Of a stretch of DNA of 64,000 nucleotides, positions 39,061 to 47,860 are shown in pieces (within the stretch, counting starts at the first letter, position 1; each line of letters begins with the position of its first letter). Source of the stretch: Microbacterium esteraromaticum (GTDB lineage: Bacteria; Actinomycetota; Actinomycetes; Actinomycetales; Microbacteriaceae); NCBI RefSeq assembly GCF_028747645.1, contig NZ_CP118100.1, positions 1-64,000 on the forward strand, in the 5' to 3' direction. Both the position numbers and the translations under genes were made by a program. The notes below the pieces were generated by a model. It did no database searches. It was not told where the DNA came from and saw nothing but the letters and a program-made list of their open reading frames with translations.

Positions 39061-40321
39061 CCCGCCCGGTGCAACGCACACCGCCGCACCGGGCACGGGT
39101 GCGGCGGTGCGGGCCATGGAGATCGGACAGTACCTGATGGTGCTGCTGCTGACGGTCATCGGCGTCGCGCGGGCGGTCGGCGACGGAGTTGCGGTAGCGG
39201 TGGCGATCATCACGGGTGCCGCGATCATCGCCTGGCACGTCGCCGGGGCTGTTCTGCTCGCACGGGCACCGTCGCGGGCGCTGTCGATCGGGTGGCTGCT
39301 GGGCCTTGCCGCCGTGTGGATCGGGGCCGTGGCGGTGTCCGCCGAGTTCGTCTGGCTGGCGTTCCTGCTGTGGCTGCTGGCCGGTCACCTGCTCTCGTTG
39401 CGGTGGGGTCTCGTGTTCTCGGGCGTGGTCCTGTCCGTCGTCGTCGTCGCCCCGATCCTGCACCACGGCACCACGACCTACGCCACCGTCTTCGGGCCGC
39501 TGATCGGTGGGGTGTTCGCGTTCGGGATCTCTCGGGGCTATCTGCAGCTGCTCAAGGACGCCGCCGAGCGCGAGCGCCTGGTCGCCTCGCTCACCCGAGC
39601 CCAGCACGAGATGGCCGAACTGCAGGACGAGCTCGCCGACGCGCAGCGCACGTCGGGGGCGATCGCCGAGCGCACCCGCATCTCGCGCGATATCCATGAC
39701 ACCGTCGCTCAAGAGATCTCGTCGATTCGACTACTCGCCCATGCGGCGATGGAACGCAGCGACGATCCGGACGCGATCCGCGCTCTCGCGCAGATCGAAC
39801 AGCTCGCCGGCGAGAGCCAGTCCGACATCCGCCGTATCGTCGAGGCGCTCGCGCCCGCCGAACTCGATGACGACGCGCTCGCTGCTGCGCTGCGGCGGAT
39901 GCTGGATCGCATGCACGCCGAGACCGGCCTGCAGACGGATCTGCACGTGGACGACACGCTTCCGGTGCTGCCGACTGAGGCCGAGGTGGCGCTGTTGCGG
40001 GTCGCGCAGTCGGGGCTGGCCAACGTGCGGCTGCATTCGCACGCGACCCGGGTGGTGATGAGCCTGATCGACGCCGAAGATGCCGTGCGCCTGGACATCA
40101 TCGACGATGGCACCGGCTTCGATCTCGTCGCGTGGGAGGCGGATGCTGACGCCGGGGCATCCAGCTACGGACTGCGTTTCATGCGCGCCCGCTTGCGCGA
40201 GCTGGGCGGAGGGCTCGACATCGAGAGCACGCCCGGAGAGGGCACCGCGATCTCGGCGCACCTGCCCGTGTCGACCTCGACGCGCAATCATGAGAGTCGA
40301 AGCCAGGAGGAGACCCCATGA
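39026..40321 (+). CDS. Sensor histidine kinase (HisKA_3)
   Basis: Membrane kinase of a two-component system beside the MMPL exporter. The 431-residue product has five hydrophobic segments (about 38-175), a short coiled coil ([19 protein letters not shown]), the phosphoacceptor [21 protein letters not shown] near 215-235 and a HATPase_c domain ([36 protein letters not shown]). It overlaps the MMPL gene by 35 bp and its stop overlaps the regulator's ATG (ATGA), so the set is coupled. Likely senses substrates of the exporter. Confidence 0.92.
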   Translation: MSVVSASLNRPDPPGATHTAAPGTGAAVRAMEIGQYLMVLLLTVIGVARAVGDGVAVAVAIITGAAIIAWHVAGAVLLARAPSRALSIGWLLGLAAVWIGAVAVSAEFVWLAFLLWLLAGHLLSLRWGLVFSGVVLSVVVVAPILHHGTTTYATVFGPLIGGVFAFGISRGYLQLLKDAAERERLVASLTRAQHEMAELQDELADAQRTSGAIAERTRISRDIHDTVAQEISSIRLLAHAAMERSDDPDAIRALAQIEQLAGESQSDIRRIVEALAPAELDDDALAAALRRMLDRMHAETGLQTDLHVDDTLPVLPTEAEVALLRVAQSGLANVRLHSHATRVVMSLIDAEDAVRLDIIDDGTGFDLVAWEADADAGASSYGLRFMRARLRELGGGLDIESTPGEGTAISAHLPVSTSTRNHESRSQEETP

Positions 40322-40935
40322 CGATCACCGTGCTTCTCGTCGACGACCACCCGGTCGTCCGCAGCGGCCTGCGCGCCGTGCTCGACGGCGACGCGTTGCG
40401 CGTCGTCGGTGAGGCTGCGACGGGGGAAGAAGCCGTGACGCTGGCCACGACGCTGACGCCCGATGTCGTCCTGTGCGATCTGCGCCTGGGCGCAGGGATG
40501 GACGGCATCCGCACCACCGTCGCGCTGCGCGCGCTCTCCCCCGCACCTGTCGTCGTCATCCTCACCACGTTCGAGCGCGATGCCGAGATCCTCGGCGCGA
40601 TCGAGGCGGGAGCCGCCGGGTATCTGCTCAAGGACGCCGCCCCCGAGGACATCGCCGAGGGCATCCGCCGCGCCGCCGCCGGAGAGACCGTGCTCTCCCC
40701 CGCGCTGGCGGGCCGTGTGCTGCGCGGCATGCGCAACCCGCTCCCGCGGCTCACCGACCGTGAGATCGAGGTGCTGCGCCAGCTCGCCCAGGGGGCGGCG
40801 AACAAAGAGATCGCGCGCGAGCTCTTCGTCACCGAGGCGACGGTGAAGAGTCATCTCGCGCACATCTTCACCAAGCTCGGCGTCGATAGTCGTTCGCGGG
40901 CCGTGCACGTGGCACGCGAGACGGGGTTGATCTGA
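40318..40935 (+). CDS. LuxR/NarL-type response regulator
   Basis: Partner of the preceding kinase. The 205-residue protein has D9/D10, phosphoacceptor D54 (VLCDLRLG), K in GYLLKDAAP, and a C-terminal GerE-type helix-turn-helix ([36 protein letters not shown]). It probably controls the MMPL and DHA2 exporter genes around it. The MFS gene follows 2 bp after the stop. Confidence 0.94.
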   Translation: MTITVLLVDDHPVVRSGLRAVLDGDALRVVGEAATGEEAVTLATTLTPDVVLCDLRLGAGMDGIRTTVALRALSPAPVVVILTTFERDAEILGAIEAGAAGYLLKDAAPEDIAEGIRRAAAGETVLSPALAGRVLRGMRNPLPRLTDREIEVLRQLAQGAANKEIARELFVTEATVKSHLAHIFTKLGVDSRSRAVHVARETGLI

Positions 40936-40937
40936 GC

Positions 40938-42629
40938 ATGAGTGACGCACCCACACGGCGGGAATGGGTCGGCCTCGGCGTACTCGCTGTCGGCCTCGGG
41001 CTGATCGTGCTCGACGGCACGATCGTCGGTGTCGCCCTGCCGGCGATGATCAGCGAGCTGGGCCTCGCCCTCGCCGACGCGCAGTGGGTCAACAGCCTGT
41101 ATGCCGTCGTGCTGGCTGCGCTGCTGCTGTCGACCGGCAAGCTCGCCGACCGCTGGGGCCGCAAACGGCTCTTCCTGGCCGGACTCGCCATCTTCATGGG
41201 GGGCAGTCTGCTCGCGGCGCTGTCGACCTCGGCCGGCCCGTTGATCGGCGCGCGGGCGGTGCAGGCCATCGGGGCCGCGCTGATCATGCCGTCGACGCTG
41301 TCGACCGTCAACGCGGTCTTCCGCGGCAGGTACCGCGCCGCGGCCTTCGGCGTCTGGGGCGCCGTCATCTCGGGCGCCGCGGCGATCGGGCCGCTCGCCG
41401 GCGGTGCACTGACCCAGTGGACGACGTGGCACTGGATCTTCTTGGTGAACCTGCCGCTGGGCGCGATCGTCTTCATCGCGGCCGTGTTCGCGGTTCCCCA
41501 GACGCGTGGCGGCACACCGCGACCGGGTGCCGATGTCGACGGCGCACTGCTGAGCGGAATCGGCTTCGGTGCCCTCGTGTTCGCGGTGATCGAGGGCCCG
41601 CAACTGGGGTGGTGGACGCCGCGGGGCGAGTTCACGCTCTTCGGATGGCGCTGGCCGTCGGATGCGCCGGTCTCGATCGTTCCGATCGCGCTCGCTGTCG
41701 CGGTGGTCGCGCTGACGCTGTTCGTGATCTGGGAACGCCACCGTGAGCGTGTGCAACGCTCGGCGCTACTCGATCTGCGACTGTTCACGTTCGCGACCTT
41801 CTCGTGGGGCAACGTCACCGCCGCCATGGTGGCGATCGGTGAGTTCGCGCTGCTGTTCGTGCTGCCGCTGTACCTGATCAACGCTGTGGGCCTCGATGTG
41901 ATGGGGGCAGGTATCGTCCTGGCGGCCATGGCGCTCGGGGCTTTCCTCTCGGGAGCGGCTGCGCGCCACCTCGCCGTGCGGTTCGGTGCCCCGGGGGTGG
42001 TGCTGATCGGACTGGGACTGGAGGTCACCGGCATCCTGGTGCTCGCGGTCGTGATCCATTCCGACACCGCCGGGTGGGCGATCGCGCTGCCCCTGGTCGC
42101 CTACGGACTCGGGCTGGGTCTCGCCTCGGCGCAGCTGACCGGAACGGTGCTGCGCGACATCCCCGTCGGAGTGTCGGGGCAGGCCTCGGCGACGCAGAGC
42201 ACCGTGCGGCAGATCGGCTCGGCGCTCGGTACGGCGTTCTCGGGCGCCGCACTCGCGACCGCGCTGGCGGTCACGCTACCCGCGTCGCTGAGCGCCGCCG
42301 GCATCGGTGGCGCAGAGGCGGAAAGGCTCGCGGATGCCACGCGGGAGTCGGCCGGGACCACGATCGCGCAGCTGCGCGCGCAGGGCGGGGCCGGTCCGCT
42401 CGGCGAGCGGACATCGAGCGCTGTCGAGGCGCTGGCGAGCGGATTCGCGGATGCCACACGCTGGTCGATGCTGTTCGCGGCGATGTTCCTGGTGCTCGGC
42501 CTGATTGGTGCGCTGCGGCTGCGCGCCGCCGCACGGCGGTCGGAAGAGGGTTCCGCGGCCGAACTGGAGGCTCGTCATGCGGCGGATGCCCGTCGTATGC
42601 CCGACGCGGAGATCCCCCCGGGCGCCTAG
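40938..42629 (+). CDS. MFS transporter, DHA2 (EmrB/QacA) family
   Basis: A 14-helix drug:H+ antiporter, 563 residues. The N-terminal helix has the DHA2 motif LDGTIVGVALPAMISELGL, the loop GKLADRWGRKRLFL is motif A, and helix 5 carries WGAVISGAAAIGPLAGGALTQWTTWHWIFLVNLP (motif C). The C terminus is a charged cytosolic tail. The gene is read 2 bp after the response regulator and is likely one of its targets. Substrates cannot be told from sequence. Confidence 0.94.
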   Translation: MSDAPTRREWVGLGVLAVGLGLIVLDGTIVGVALPAMISELGLALADAQWVNSLYAVVLAALLLSTGKLADRWGRKRLFLAGLAIFMGGSLLAALSTSAGPLIGARAVQAIGAALIMPSTLSTVNAVFRGRYRAAAFGVWGAVISGAAAIGPLAGGALTQWTTWHWIFLVNLPLGAIVFIAAVFAVPQTRGGTPRPGADVDGALLSGIGFGALVFAVIEGPQLGWWTPRGEFTLFGWRWPSDAPVSIVPIALAVAVVALTLFVIWERHRERVQRSALLDLRLFTFATFSWGNVTAAMVAIGEFALLFVLPLYLINAVGLDVMGAGIVLAAMALGAFLSGAAARHLAVRFGAPGVVLIGLGLEVTGILVLAVVIHSDTAGWAIALPLVAYGLGLGLASAQLTGTVLRDIPVGVSGQASATQSTVRQIGSALGTAFSGAALATALAVTLPASLSAAGIGGAEAERLADATRESAGTTIAQLRAQGGAGPLGERTSSAVEALASGFADATRWSMLFAAMFLVLGLIGALRLRAAARRSEEGSAAELEARHAADARRMPDAEIPPGA

Positions 42630-42674
42630 GCGTCCGGAGGGATCGTCTTCCGCGCTGCGGCGGGTGCAGGCGGC

Positions 42675-42848
42675 CTACTTGTTGAAGGCGTCCTTGATGT
42701 CATCGCCGACCTTCTTGGCATCCGCCTTGGCCTGGTCGAGCTTTCCCTCGGCCTTGAGCTTGTCGTTGTCGGTCGCGTCGCCGATGCTCTCCTTCGCCTT
42801 GCCGACGAGCTTCTCGGCGTTGTGCTTGGCGTCGTCCATGGCTCCCAT
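42675..42848 (-). CDS. CsbD family stress protein
   Basis: Small hydrophilic stress protein, 57 residues: MGAMDDAKHNAEKLVGKAKESIG, then DATDNDKLKAEGKLDQAKADAKKVG and DDIKDAFNK. The GKAKE...LKAEGKLDQ pattern is the CsbD signature; the protein is almost all Lys/Asp/Ala/Glu. ATG 42848 has AAGGGAG six bases upstream. Family members are general-stress (sigma-B-like) proteins of unknown mechanism. Confidence 0.93.
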   Translation of the reverse strand: MGAMDDAKHNAEKLVGKAKESIGDATDNDKLKAEGKLDQAKADAKKVGDDIKDAFNK

Positions 42849-43247
42849 GTCGGGCTCCCTTCATCGTGGGCGGGGTCGCCGCCCGGCGTGATCTGACGTC
42901 GTCAGCGTCTCATCGGTGAGACGGGTGCTCAACGGGATTGACACACAGAGAGGTGCGCGTTATGAGGGGTGTTCCTGCGCGGCTCGGAGGGAGACCGTTG
43001 CGGTACATCTCCCTCCGAGCCTGCAGCAACCCCATGTGGTCCTTCACGGGAGGGAGCGGAGTCCGTTGGCTCCGCGGGTTCCCTCCCTCAATGTGAAGGA
43101 GCATGCCCTGTCGTTCTCGCCGATCCCCGTCAGCGAAGGAAACTCCCCAGTATCCGAAGATCAGTGCATGCGGCTTGGTCTCTTCCCCAGTAGCGCCCCC
43201 AGAGAGCGTGGGAGATCAACCGCGATCATCCTCTCACCGATGCGCCG

Positions 43248-43273
43248 ATTTGTCCCCCTTTTGGGGGACAAAT
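43248..43273. repeat. Perfect 11-bp inverted repeat with TTTT loop
   Basis: ATTTGTCCCCC, TTTT, then GGGGGACAAAT. The right arm overlaps a possible -35 (GGACAA, 43266-43271) with TATGCT at 43289-43294 at 17-nt spacing. It may be an operator or a terminator for minus-strand transcription; this is inference. Confidence 0.5.
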
Positions 43274-43322
43274 TTCGTCGAAACTGTGTATGCTGATCTC
43301 GACGCACCCTCCGGTCGTCTTC

Positions 43323-43365
43323 GGCCCTCATCGCTCCCCCCGCGATGAGGGCCATCACTTTTCTT
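43323..43365 (+). terminator. Terminator-like hairpin upstream of cold-shock gene
   Basis: GGCCCTCATCGC (43323-43334) pairs with GCGATGAGGGCC (43342-43353) around TCCCCCC, followed by ATCACTTTTCTT. It would end a transcript begun near 43300. Confidence 0.6.
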
Positions 43366-43465
43366 GGGACGTGCGTCGCCGTCTCGGACGTGTGTGGCTT
43401 CGAATCCGGATGCAACGTTTAGGTCACCATCTGCTGAGTGCTGTTGTCGGGCGGGTCGCCTGGGA

Positions 43466-43471
43466 TAGCGT
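43466..43471 (+). promoter_or_regulatory. Candidate -10 box of cold-shock gene
   Basis: TAGCGT with TTGTCG at 43444-43449 as a possible -35 (16-nt spacer). It leaves a leader of about 48 nt before ATG 43525. Confidence 0.4.
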
Positions 43472-43524
43472 TAGCGCAGTCGGTGCATCCTGCGTCGGCA
43501 TAGCAACAAGCAGAACGGCAGTAA

Positions 43525-43731
43525 ATGAGCACCCAGGGCACGGTCAAGTGGTTCAACTCGGAGAAGGGCTTCGGCTTCATCTCCCCCGACGACGGAGGCG
43601 CCGACGTTTTCGCGCACTACTCCGCCATCCAGTCTTCCGGCTACCGCTCGCTCGACGAGAACCAGCGCGTTGAGTTCGATGTGGCGCAGGGCCCCAAGGG
43701 CCTGCAGGCTGAGAACATCCGCCCTCTCTGA
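43525..43731 (+). CDS. Cold-shock domain protein CspA family
   Basis: Single-strand RNA/DNA chaperone. The 68-residue protein is a complete OB-fold with RNP1 KGFGFI (14-19) and RNP2 VFAHY, and starts [13 protein letters not shown]. The preceding leader is about 48 nt and could be regulatory, as is common for csp genes. A strong terminator follows. Confidence 0.97.
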   Translation: MSTQGTVKWFNSEKGFGFISPDDGGADVFAHYSAIQSSGYRSLDENQRVEFDVAQGPKGLQAENIRPL

Positions 43732-43740
43732 GGCGTGATC

Positions 43741-43790
43741 GAACTCCCCGGCGGACGCTGACCCAGCATCCGCCGGGGAGTTCTGTGTTT
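43741..43790 (+). terminator. Terminator after cold-shock gene
   Basis: GAACTCCCCGGCGGA (43741-43755) pairs exactly with TCCGCCGGGGAGTTC (43769-43783), followed by TGTGTTTT. Confidence 0.88.
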
Positions 43791-43798
43791 TCGGAACG

Positions 43799-44467
43799 CT
43801 ACCCCAGAAGCAGGGGCCGCAGATCGGCGGCCGTCGCGGCGATCGCGATCGCGCCTTCCGCTTCGGCAGCGTCGCCGAAGCCCCATGCCGAGAAGATCAC
43901 CGGGATGCCGTGTTCGGCGGCCCCGTCGACATCGTGATGGCGGTCGCCGATCAGTACCGGCCGAGAGACGTCCACCCCGGCGGCCGAGAGACGCTCCAGC
44001 GCCTGCGCGATGACGAATGCCTTGCCGTCATCGTTGCCGACCTGGCCGACCCGAGCTCCGGAGATCGCGGTGAACAACGGCGTCAGGGTGTAGTGGTCCA
44101 GGATCGCGCGCACCTGGTTCTCGGGCTTGGTGCTGGCCGTCGCCTGCGGAATGCCCGCCGCATGCACGGCGTGCAGCACGTCTTCGACGCCCGGATAGAT
44201 GTCGACGGATGCCGCGTACCCGTCGGCTGCGGCCAGGGCGCGGTACCGCTGGACGGCCTCCTCGGCCTGTTCGCGGTCCATGCCGGCCAGTCGCTGGAAC
44301 GACTCCAGCATCGGCGGTCCGATCCAGAGTGCCAGCGCCGCGGGGTCGGGCTGCGGACGGTCGTAGGACTCCAACACCAGACGCAGACGGGGAAGAATGC
44401 CGGCAGAGGCGTCGGCGATCGTGCCGTCGACGTCCCAGAGGATGCAGGTGTAGGGCGAGGGGGACAT
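43799..44467 (-). CDS. HAD-family hydrolase, phosphoglycolate phosphatase-like
   Basis: HAD phosphatase of subfamily IA, 222 residues: nucleophile motif WDVDGTIADASAG near the N terminus, a four-helix cap, motif II TASTKPENQ, and motif IV IGDRHHDVDGAAEHGIPVI. Likely substrates are small sugar phosphates such as phosphoglycolate, but this is family knowledge only. Two starts are possible; ATG 44467 (MSPSPYTC) was chosen over GTG 44476. It converges on the cold-shock gene. Confidence 0.9.
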   Translation of the reverse strand: MSPSPYTCILWDVDGTIADASAGILPRLRLVLESYDRPQPDPAALALWIGPPMLESFQRLAGMDREQAEEAVQRYRALAAADGYAASVDIYPGVEDVLHAVHAAGIPQATASTKPENQVRAILDHYTLTPLFTAISGARVGQVGNDDGKAFVIAQALERLSAAGVDVSRPVLIGDRHHDVDGAAEHGIPVIFSAWGFGDAAEAEGAIAIAATAADLRPLLLG

Positions 44468-44542
44468 GAGCCCCACTCTAGGCGGCGGCCCTATGAGCGG
44501 CGCCGCCGGCCCGTGACGGGGCCCGTGACGGCGCGCTGTGAC

Positions 44543-45238
44543 TCAGAACAGCCGGGGGACACCCGACTCGATGCCCTTCATGTCCTCGTAATCGAGTACG
44601 ACGCAGCGGATGCCGCGGTCCTCGGCGAGCACCCGGGCCTGTGGCTTGATCTCCTGAGCGGCGAAGACGCCGGTGACCGGGGCGAGATGCGGGTCGCGGC
44701 CGAGTAGTTCGAGATAGCGGGTGAGCTGCTCGACGCCGTCGATGTCGCCGCGCCGCTTCACCTCGACCGCGATCGCGGCGCCGTGGGCATCGCGCACCAT
44801 CAGGTCGACCGGGCCGATCGCCGTCGGGTACTCGCGGCGCACCAGCGTGGCGCCCTCGCTGATGAGGTCGACCTGCTCGGCGAGCAGTCGCTGCAGGTCG
44901 GCCTCGACACCGTCCTTCTGCAGCCCGGGATCGATGCCGAGGTCGTGCGCGGAGTCGTGCAGGATCTCGTAGATCTGCACGCGGAGCGCATCACCGGTCT
45001 TCTTGTGCGTGACGCGCCACACCTCGACGACACCCGCGCCGGCCTCTTCGTCGCCGGGTTCCTCAGATGCCAGTGAGCAGGGCGGACTCATCCAGTTCAG
45101 CGGCTTGTAGCTGCCGCCGTCGGAGTGCACGAGCAGGCTGCCGTCGCCCTTGTGCACCAGCAGGCGCGTGGCCAGGGGCAGGTGGGCATTGAGGCGACCG
45201 GAGTAGTCGACGGAGCAACGGGCGATGACGAGACGCAC
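44543..45238 (-). CDS. nucS: Mismatch-specific endonuclease NucS (EndoMS)
   Basis: In actinobacteria lacking MutS/MutL, NucS cuts both strands at mismatches and is the mismatch-repair enzyme. The 231-residue protein begins [27 protein letters not shown] (N-terminal DNA-binding half) and has a RecB-like nuclease C-terminal half with [32 protein letters not shown] (catalytic Asp...Glu-x-Lys). The C terminus [10 protein letters not shown] resembles the beta-clamp-interacting tail. The GTG start has a TAGGCT box six bases upstream (leaderless). Confidence 0.95.
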   Translation of the reverse strand: MRLVIARCSVDYSGRLNAHLPLATRLLVHKGDGSLLVHSDGGSYKPLNWMSPPCSLASEEPGDEEAGAGVVEVWRVTHKKTGDALRVQIYEILHDSAHDLGIDPGLQKDGVEADLQRLLAEQVDLISEGATLVRREYPTAIGPVDLMVRDAHGAAIAVEVKRRGDIDGVEQLTRYLELLGRDPHLAPVTGVFAAQEIKPQARVLAEDRGIRCVVLDYEDMKGIESGVPRLF

Positions 45239-45244
45239 CCGACG

Positions 45245-45250
45245 AGCCTA
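45245..45250 (-). promoter_or_regulatory. Candidate -10 box, leaderless nucS
   Basis: TAGGCT on the minus strand, 6 nt before the nucS GTG. Confidence 0.45.
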
Positions 45251-45294
45251 CCCGCCGGCCAGGCGTTCGGGTGCGTCGTCGCGGGCTTCGGCTG

Positions 45295-46518
45295 TCATGC
45301 GACGGGTGTCTTCTCGTCGGCACGCAGCGGACGCGCGGCCGCCGAGAACAGGCCCGACAGCACGACGAGCACGACCAGGATGTACAGCGTGTTGAGCAGG
45401 CCGATCTGCTCGCTGATCAAGCCCAGCAGCGGGGGCCCGCCGAGGAACGCGACGTACCCGATGGTCGCCGCGGCGCTGACGCGGGCCGCGGCTTTGGCCG
45501 GATCGTCGGCGGCGGCCGACATGCCCAGCGGGAATCCCAGCGAGGCACCGATACCCCACAGCGCGGCGCCCAGCAGCACGAGCGGCAGGGTGGGGCCGAG
45601 GATGAAGAGCAGGATGCCCGCCGCGGCCGTCGCCGCGAGTACCCGCAGCACGGCCACACGACCGAAGCGATCGACCAGTGGTCCGCCGAGCAGTCGCACC
45701 ACCGTCATGCCGACCGAGAAGACGGCGAGGGCGAGCGCGCCCATGCCGGGTTCTTGATGGTGACCCTCGACGACACCGAGCGCGATCCAGTCGTTCGCCC
45801 CACCTTCGGCGAACGACATGCCCAGCATGACGACGCCGAGCGCGTAGATGCGCGGCTCGCGCCACGCCTCGAATGCGGTGTGCACGCGTTCTCGCCAGTG
45901 CGGCTTCTCTTCGGGGGCCGGGTCGAGAGCGGCCTCGCGCACGGGAACCTGGGTATAGCACCCGATTGCCGCGACGAGGATCAGCGCACTGATCAGCGCG
46001 CTGTGCGCGGCGACGTTCAGCCCCAGGAGTGCGGCGAGGGCGCCGATGCCGGCACCGATCACTGTGCCGAAGCTGAAGAAGGCGTGGAACACGGGCAGGA
46101 TCGTCTTGCCCATCTGCTGCTCGATGGCCGTCGCCTCGACGTTCATCATCACGTCGACGGAACCGTTGCCATAGCCGAACAGCATCATGCCGAGCACGAC
46201 GACCGGTAGCGCACCGAACACGTCGGTGCCCAGGCCGATCAGCAGCACGCCTGCGCCGAAGACCAGCATCATGATGAGCATGCCCGCTCTAGCGCCGGTA
46301 CGTGCCATCACGAGCGGACCGGTCGAGATGCCGACGATCGACGAGATGCCCATTCCCAGCAGCAGCAGACCGATCTGTGCCTTGTCGATGCCGAGTGCCT
46401 CGGCGATGCTGGGCACGCGCGAGGCCCAGGTCGCGATCGACAGACCGCTGGCGAGGAAGATCACGAAGATCGCGGTGCGCCAGCGCACGAACTGCGAACG
46501 AGTGAGGGCGGTGTCCAT
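45295..46518 (-). CDS. MFS transporter, 12-helix
   Basis: A 407-residue major facilitator with about 12 helices. It starts MDTALTRSQFVRWRTAIFVIFLASGLSIATWASRVPSIAE, a pattern of a sugar/FucP-like or drug-type MFS subset; the central loop is charged, and GGPLVDRFGRVAVLRV is the second motif-A copy. ATG 46518 was chosen because the palindrome and TACGAT box sit just upstream. Divergent from a LacI regulator, which probably represses it; a substrate sugar is likely but unknown. Confidence 0.88.
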   Translation of the reverse strand: MDTALTRSQFVRWRTAIFVIFLASGLSIATWASRVPSIAEALGIDKAQIGLLLLGMGISSIVGISTGPLVMARTGARAGMLIMMLVFGAGVLLIGLGTDVFGALPVVVLGMMLFGYGNGSVDVMMNVEATAIEQQMGKTILPVFHAFFSFGTVIGAGIGALAALLGLNVAAHSALISALILVAAIGCYTQVPVREAALDPAPEEKPHWRERVHTAFEAWREPRIYALGVVMLGMSFAEGGANDWIALGVVEGHHQEPGMGALALAVFSVGMTVVRLLGGPLVDRFGRVAVLRVLAATAAAGILLFILGPTLPLVLLGAALWGIGASLGFPLGMSAAADDPAKAAARVSAAATIGYVAFLGGPPLLGLISEQIGLLNTLYILVVLVVLSGLFSAAARPLRADEKTPVA

Positions 46519-46524
46519 TCCGCC

Positions 46525-46530
46525 ATCGTA
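46525..46530 (-). promoter_or_regulatory. Candidate -10 box, leaderless MFS gene
   Basis: TACGAT on the minus strand, 6 nt before ATG 46518 and abutting the palindrome at 46531. Confidence 0.5.
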
Positions 46531-46546
46531 ATCGAAACGTTTCGAT
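46531..46546. promoter_or_regulatory. LacI-family operator palindrome
   Basis: ATCGAAACGTTTCGAT is a perfect 16-bp palindrome with the central CG typical of LacI/GalR-family operators. It lies between the divergent MFS and LacI genes, directly against the MFS -10 box and covering the -35 region of the regulator, so binding would repress both. Confidence 0.8.
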
Positions 46547-46565
46547 GTCGTGTGCGCAAGCGGGA

Positions 46566-46571
46566 TATCCT
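46566..46571 (+). promoter_or_regulatory. Candidate -10 box, leaderless LacI gene
   Basis: TATCCT, 6 nt before ATG 46578. Confidence 0.45.
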
Positions 46572-46577
46572 CGGAGG

Positions 46578-47651
46578 ATGAGCAGCAGCGGCCGTCGCGC
46601 GACCATCGCGGACGTGGCGCGTGAGGCCGGGGTGTCGACATCGACGGCATCCGTGGTCTTCAGCGGCAAGGTCAATGTCGCCGAGGCGACGCGCGAGCGC
46701 GTGCTCGCCGCGGCCGACGCGCTGGGCTACGCCGGCCCGGATCCGCGCGCCGCGTCGCTGCGCACGGGCCGCAGTGGCATCGTCGGTGTGCTGCTCGGCG
46801 GTGATCTGCGCCATGCCTTCCTCGACCCGGTCACGACGGTGATGATGGACGGCCTGACCGAGGCGATGGCCGCGGACAGCGTAGGTCTGCTGTTGCTGCG
46901 CGATGACCCTCGTGGTGCGGAGGCACCGCCGATCGGAGAGGCGCCGGTGGACGCGGTCGTGCTGATCGGCTGCTCGGCCCGGACGCGTTCGGCACTGGAC
47001 ACGGTGCGCCAGCGCGGTTTGCCCGCCGTGGTGATAGAAGGCGACGCCGGACCAGATGTTCCCCAGATCACCCTGAATAACCGCGAGGCTAGTGCCGAGA
47101 TCGCGCGTCATCTATTCCACTTGGGGCATAGACGGGTGGAGACCATCACGCTGCCCCTGGATGCGGCACGTTCGCGAAGCGCGCTGACGCCCGAGCGCGA
47201 GGCGGCCGCCACGGTGGACGTCACGTTGGATCGACTCGCCGGTTTCCGTGAGGTGTACCCGCAGGGCGGTGGCGTCTCGGCGGCCGGAAGCCTGGTCGAC
47301 GAGGGCAACCATGGCGCGCGGATGCTGCTCGCCGATCCGGACGGGCGGCTACGAGACGACCGGCCGACAGCGATCGTCGCACAGAGCGATCTTCTGGCCG
47401 TCGGCGCGATCCGCGCCGCCGAGGAGCTCGGTCTGCGTGTACCGGACGACCTCAGCGTCGTCGGCTTCGACGGCATCTCGGCTGACGGGCTGGGGTCGCG
47501 ACGCCTGACCACCATCACGCAGCCTGCGCTCGAGAAGGGGCGTGCGGCGGGCACCCAGATCTCGCGGATGCTGGCCGGGGAGCCGGGAGAGTCGGTGCAC
47601 TTCACGTGCGTTCTGCGCGTCGGGGGGACCTCGGCCGCCCCGCGTGCATGA
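46578..47651 (+). CDS. LacI-family transcriptional regulator
   Basis: DNA-binding regulator, 357 residues: N-terminal helix-turn-helix ATIADVAREAGVSTSTASVVFSGKVNVAEATRERVLAAADALGY and a C-terminal periplasmic-binding-type ligand domain (two lobes, LRVPDDLSVVGFDGISADGLGSRRLTTITQP near the end). An ATG 33 bp upstream lies inside the operator palindrome and is rejected. It likely binds the 46531-46546 site to regulate itself and the divergent MFS gene. The sugar effector cannot be told. Confidence 0.92.
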   Translation: MSSSGRRATIADVAREAGVSTSTASVVFSGKVNVAEATRERVLAAADALGYAGPDPRAASLRTGRSGIVGVLLGGDLRHAFLDPVTTVMMDGLTEAMAADSVGLLLLRDDPRGAEAPPIGEAPVDAVVLIGCSARTRSALDTVRQRGLPAVVIEGDAGPDVPQITLNNREASAEIARHLFHLGHRRVETITLPLDAARSRSALTPEREAAATVDVTLDRLAGFREVYPQGGGVSAAGSLVDEGNHGARMLLADPDGRLRDDRPTAIVAQSDLLAVGAIRAAEELGLRVPDDLSVVGFDGISADGLGSRRLTTITQPALEKGRAAGTQISRMLAGEPGESVHFTCVLRVGGTSAAPRA

Positions 47652-47860
47652 CGCGTCGGTGTCATGCCAGCATATTGCTAGGACGACTTACAAACCCTGC
47701 TATTCCGCAGGATTTAGAGGCTCGACAGCGGTCCACAGTTTGTGCATACTTGACGCTTGACGCGCCGCCAGCACTGTGGGGGTGCACGGTTGCGACGTGA
47801 GGTGGGGACCTCCGGGCGACTTCGTTAGGGCGACGCGTCGTGATCGCTGGGGGATCAACC

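Larger units (their letters stand above)
42849..43524. other. 676-bp non-coding region with hairpins between csbD-like and cold-shock genes
   Basis: No convincing gene is found. Structure is dense: stem GCTCGGAGGGAGA (42982-42994)/TCTCCCTCCGAGC (43008-43020); a nested stem with outer CCTTCAC (43041-43047) and GTGAAGG near 43092-43099 and inner GGGAGGGA/TCCCTCCC; a perfect palindrome at 43248-43273; and a terminator-like stem at 43323-43353. The two purine-rich hairpins share CCGTTG in their loops. Its role is unknown. Confidence 0.6.

Noticed and set aside
42916..43296. 126-codon frame in the region between csbD-like and cold-shock genes
   Set aside because: No recognisable motif, lies across two strong hairpins and has no good ribosome-binding site.
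43290..43673. 127-codon frame overlapping the cold-shock gene
   Set aside because: Out-of-frame shadow of the cold-shock gene in its 3' part.
46545..46577. Eleven-codon longer start for the LacI regulator
   Set aside because: Its ATG lies within the operator palindrome and the leaderless -10 box points to 46578.
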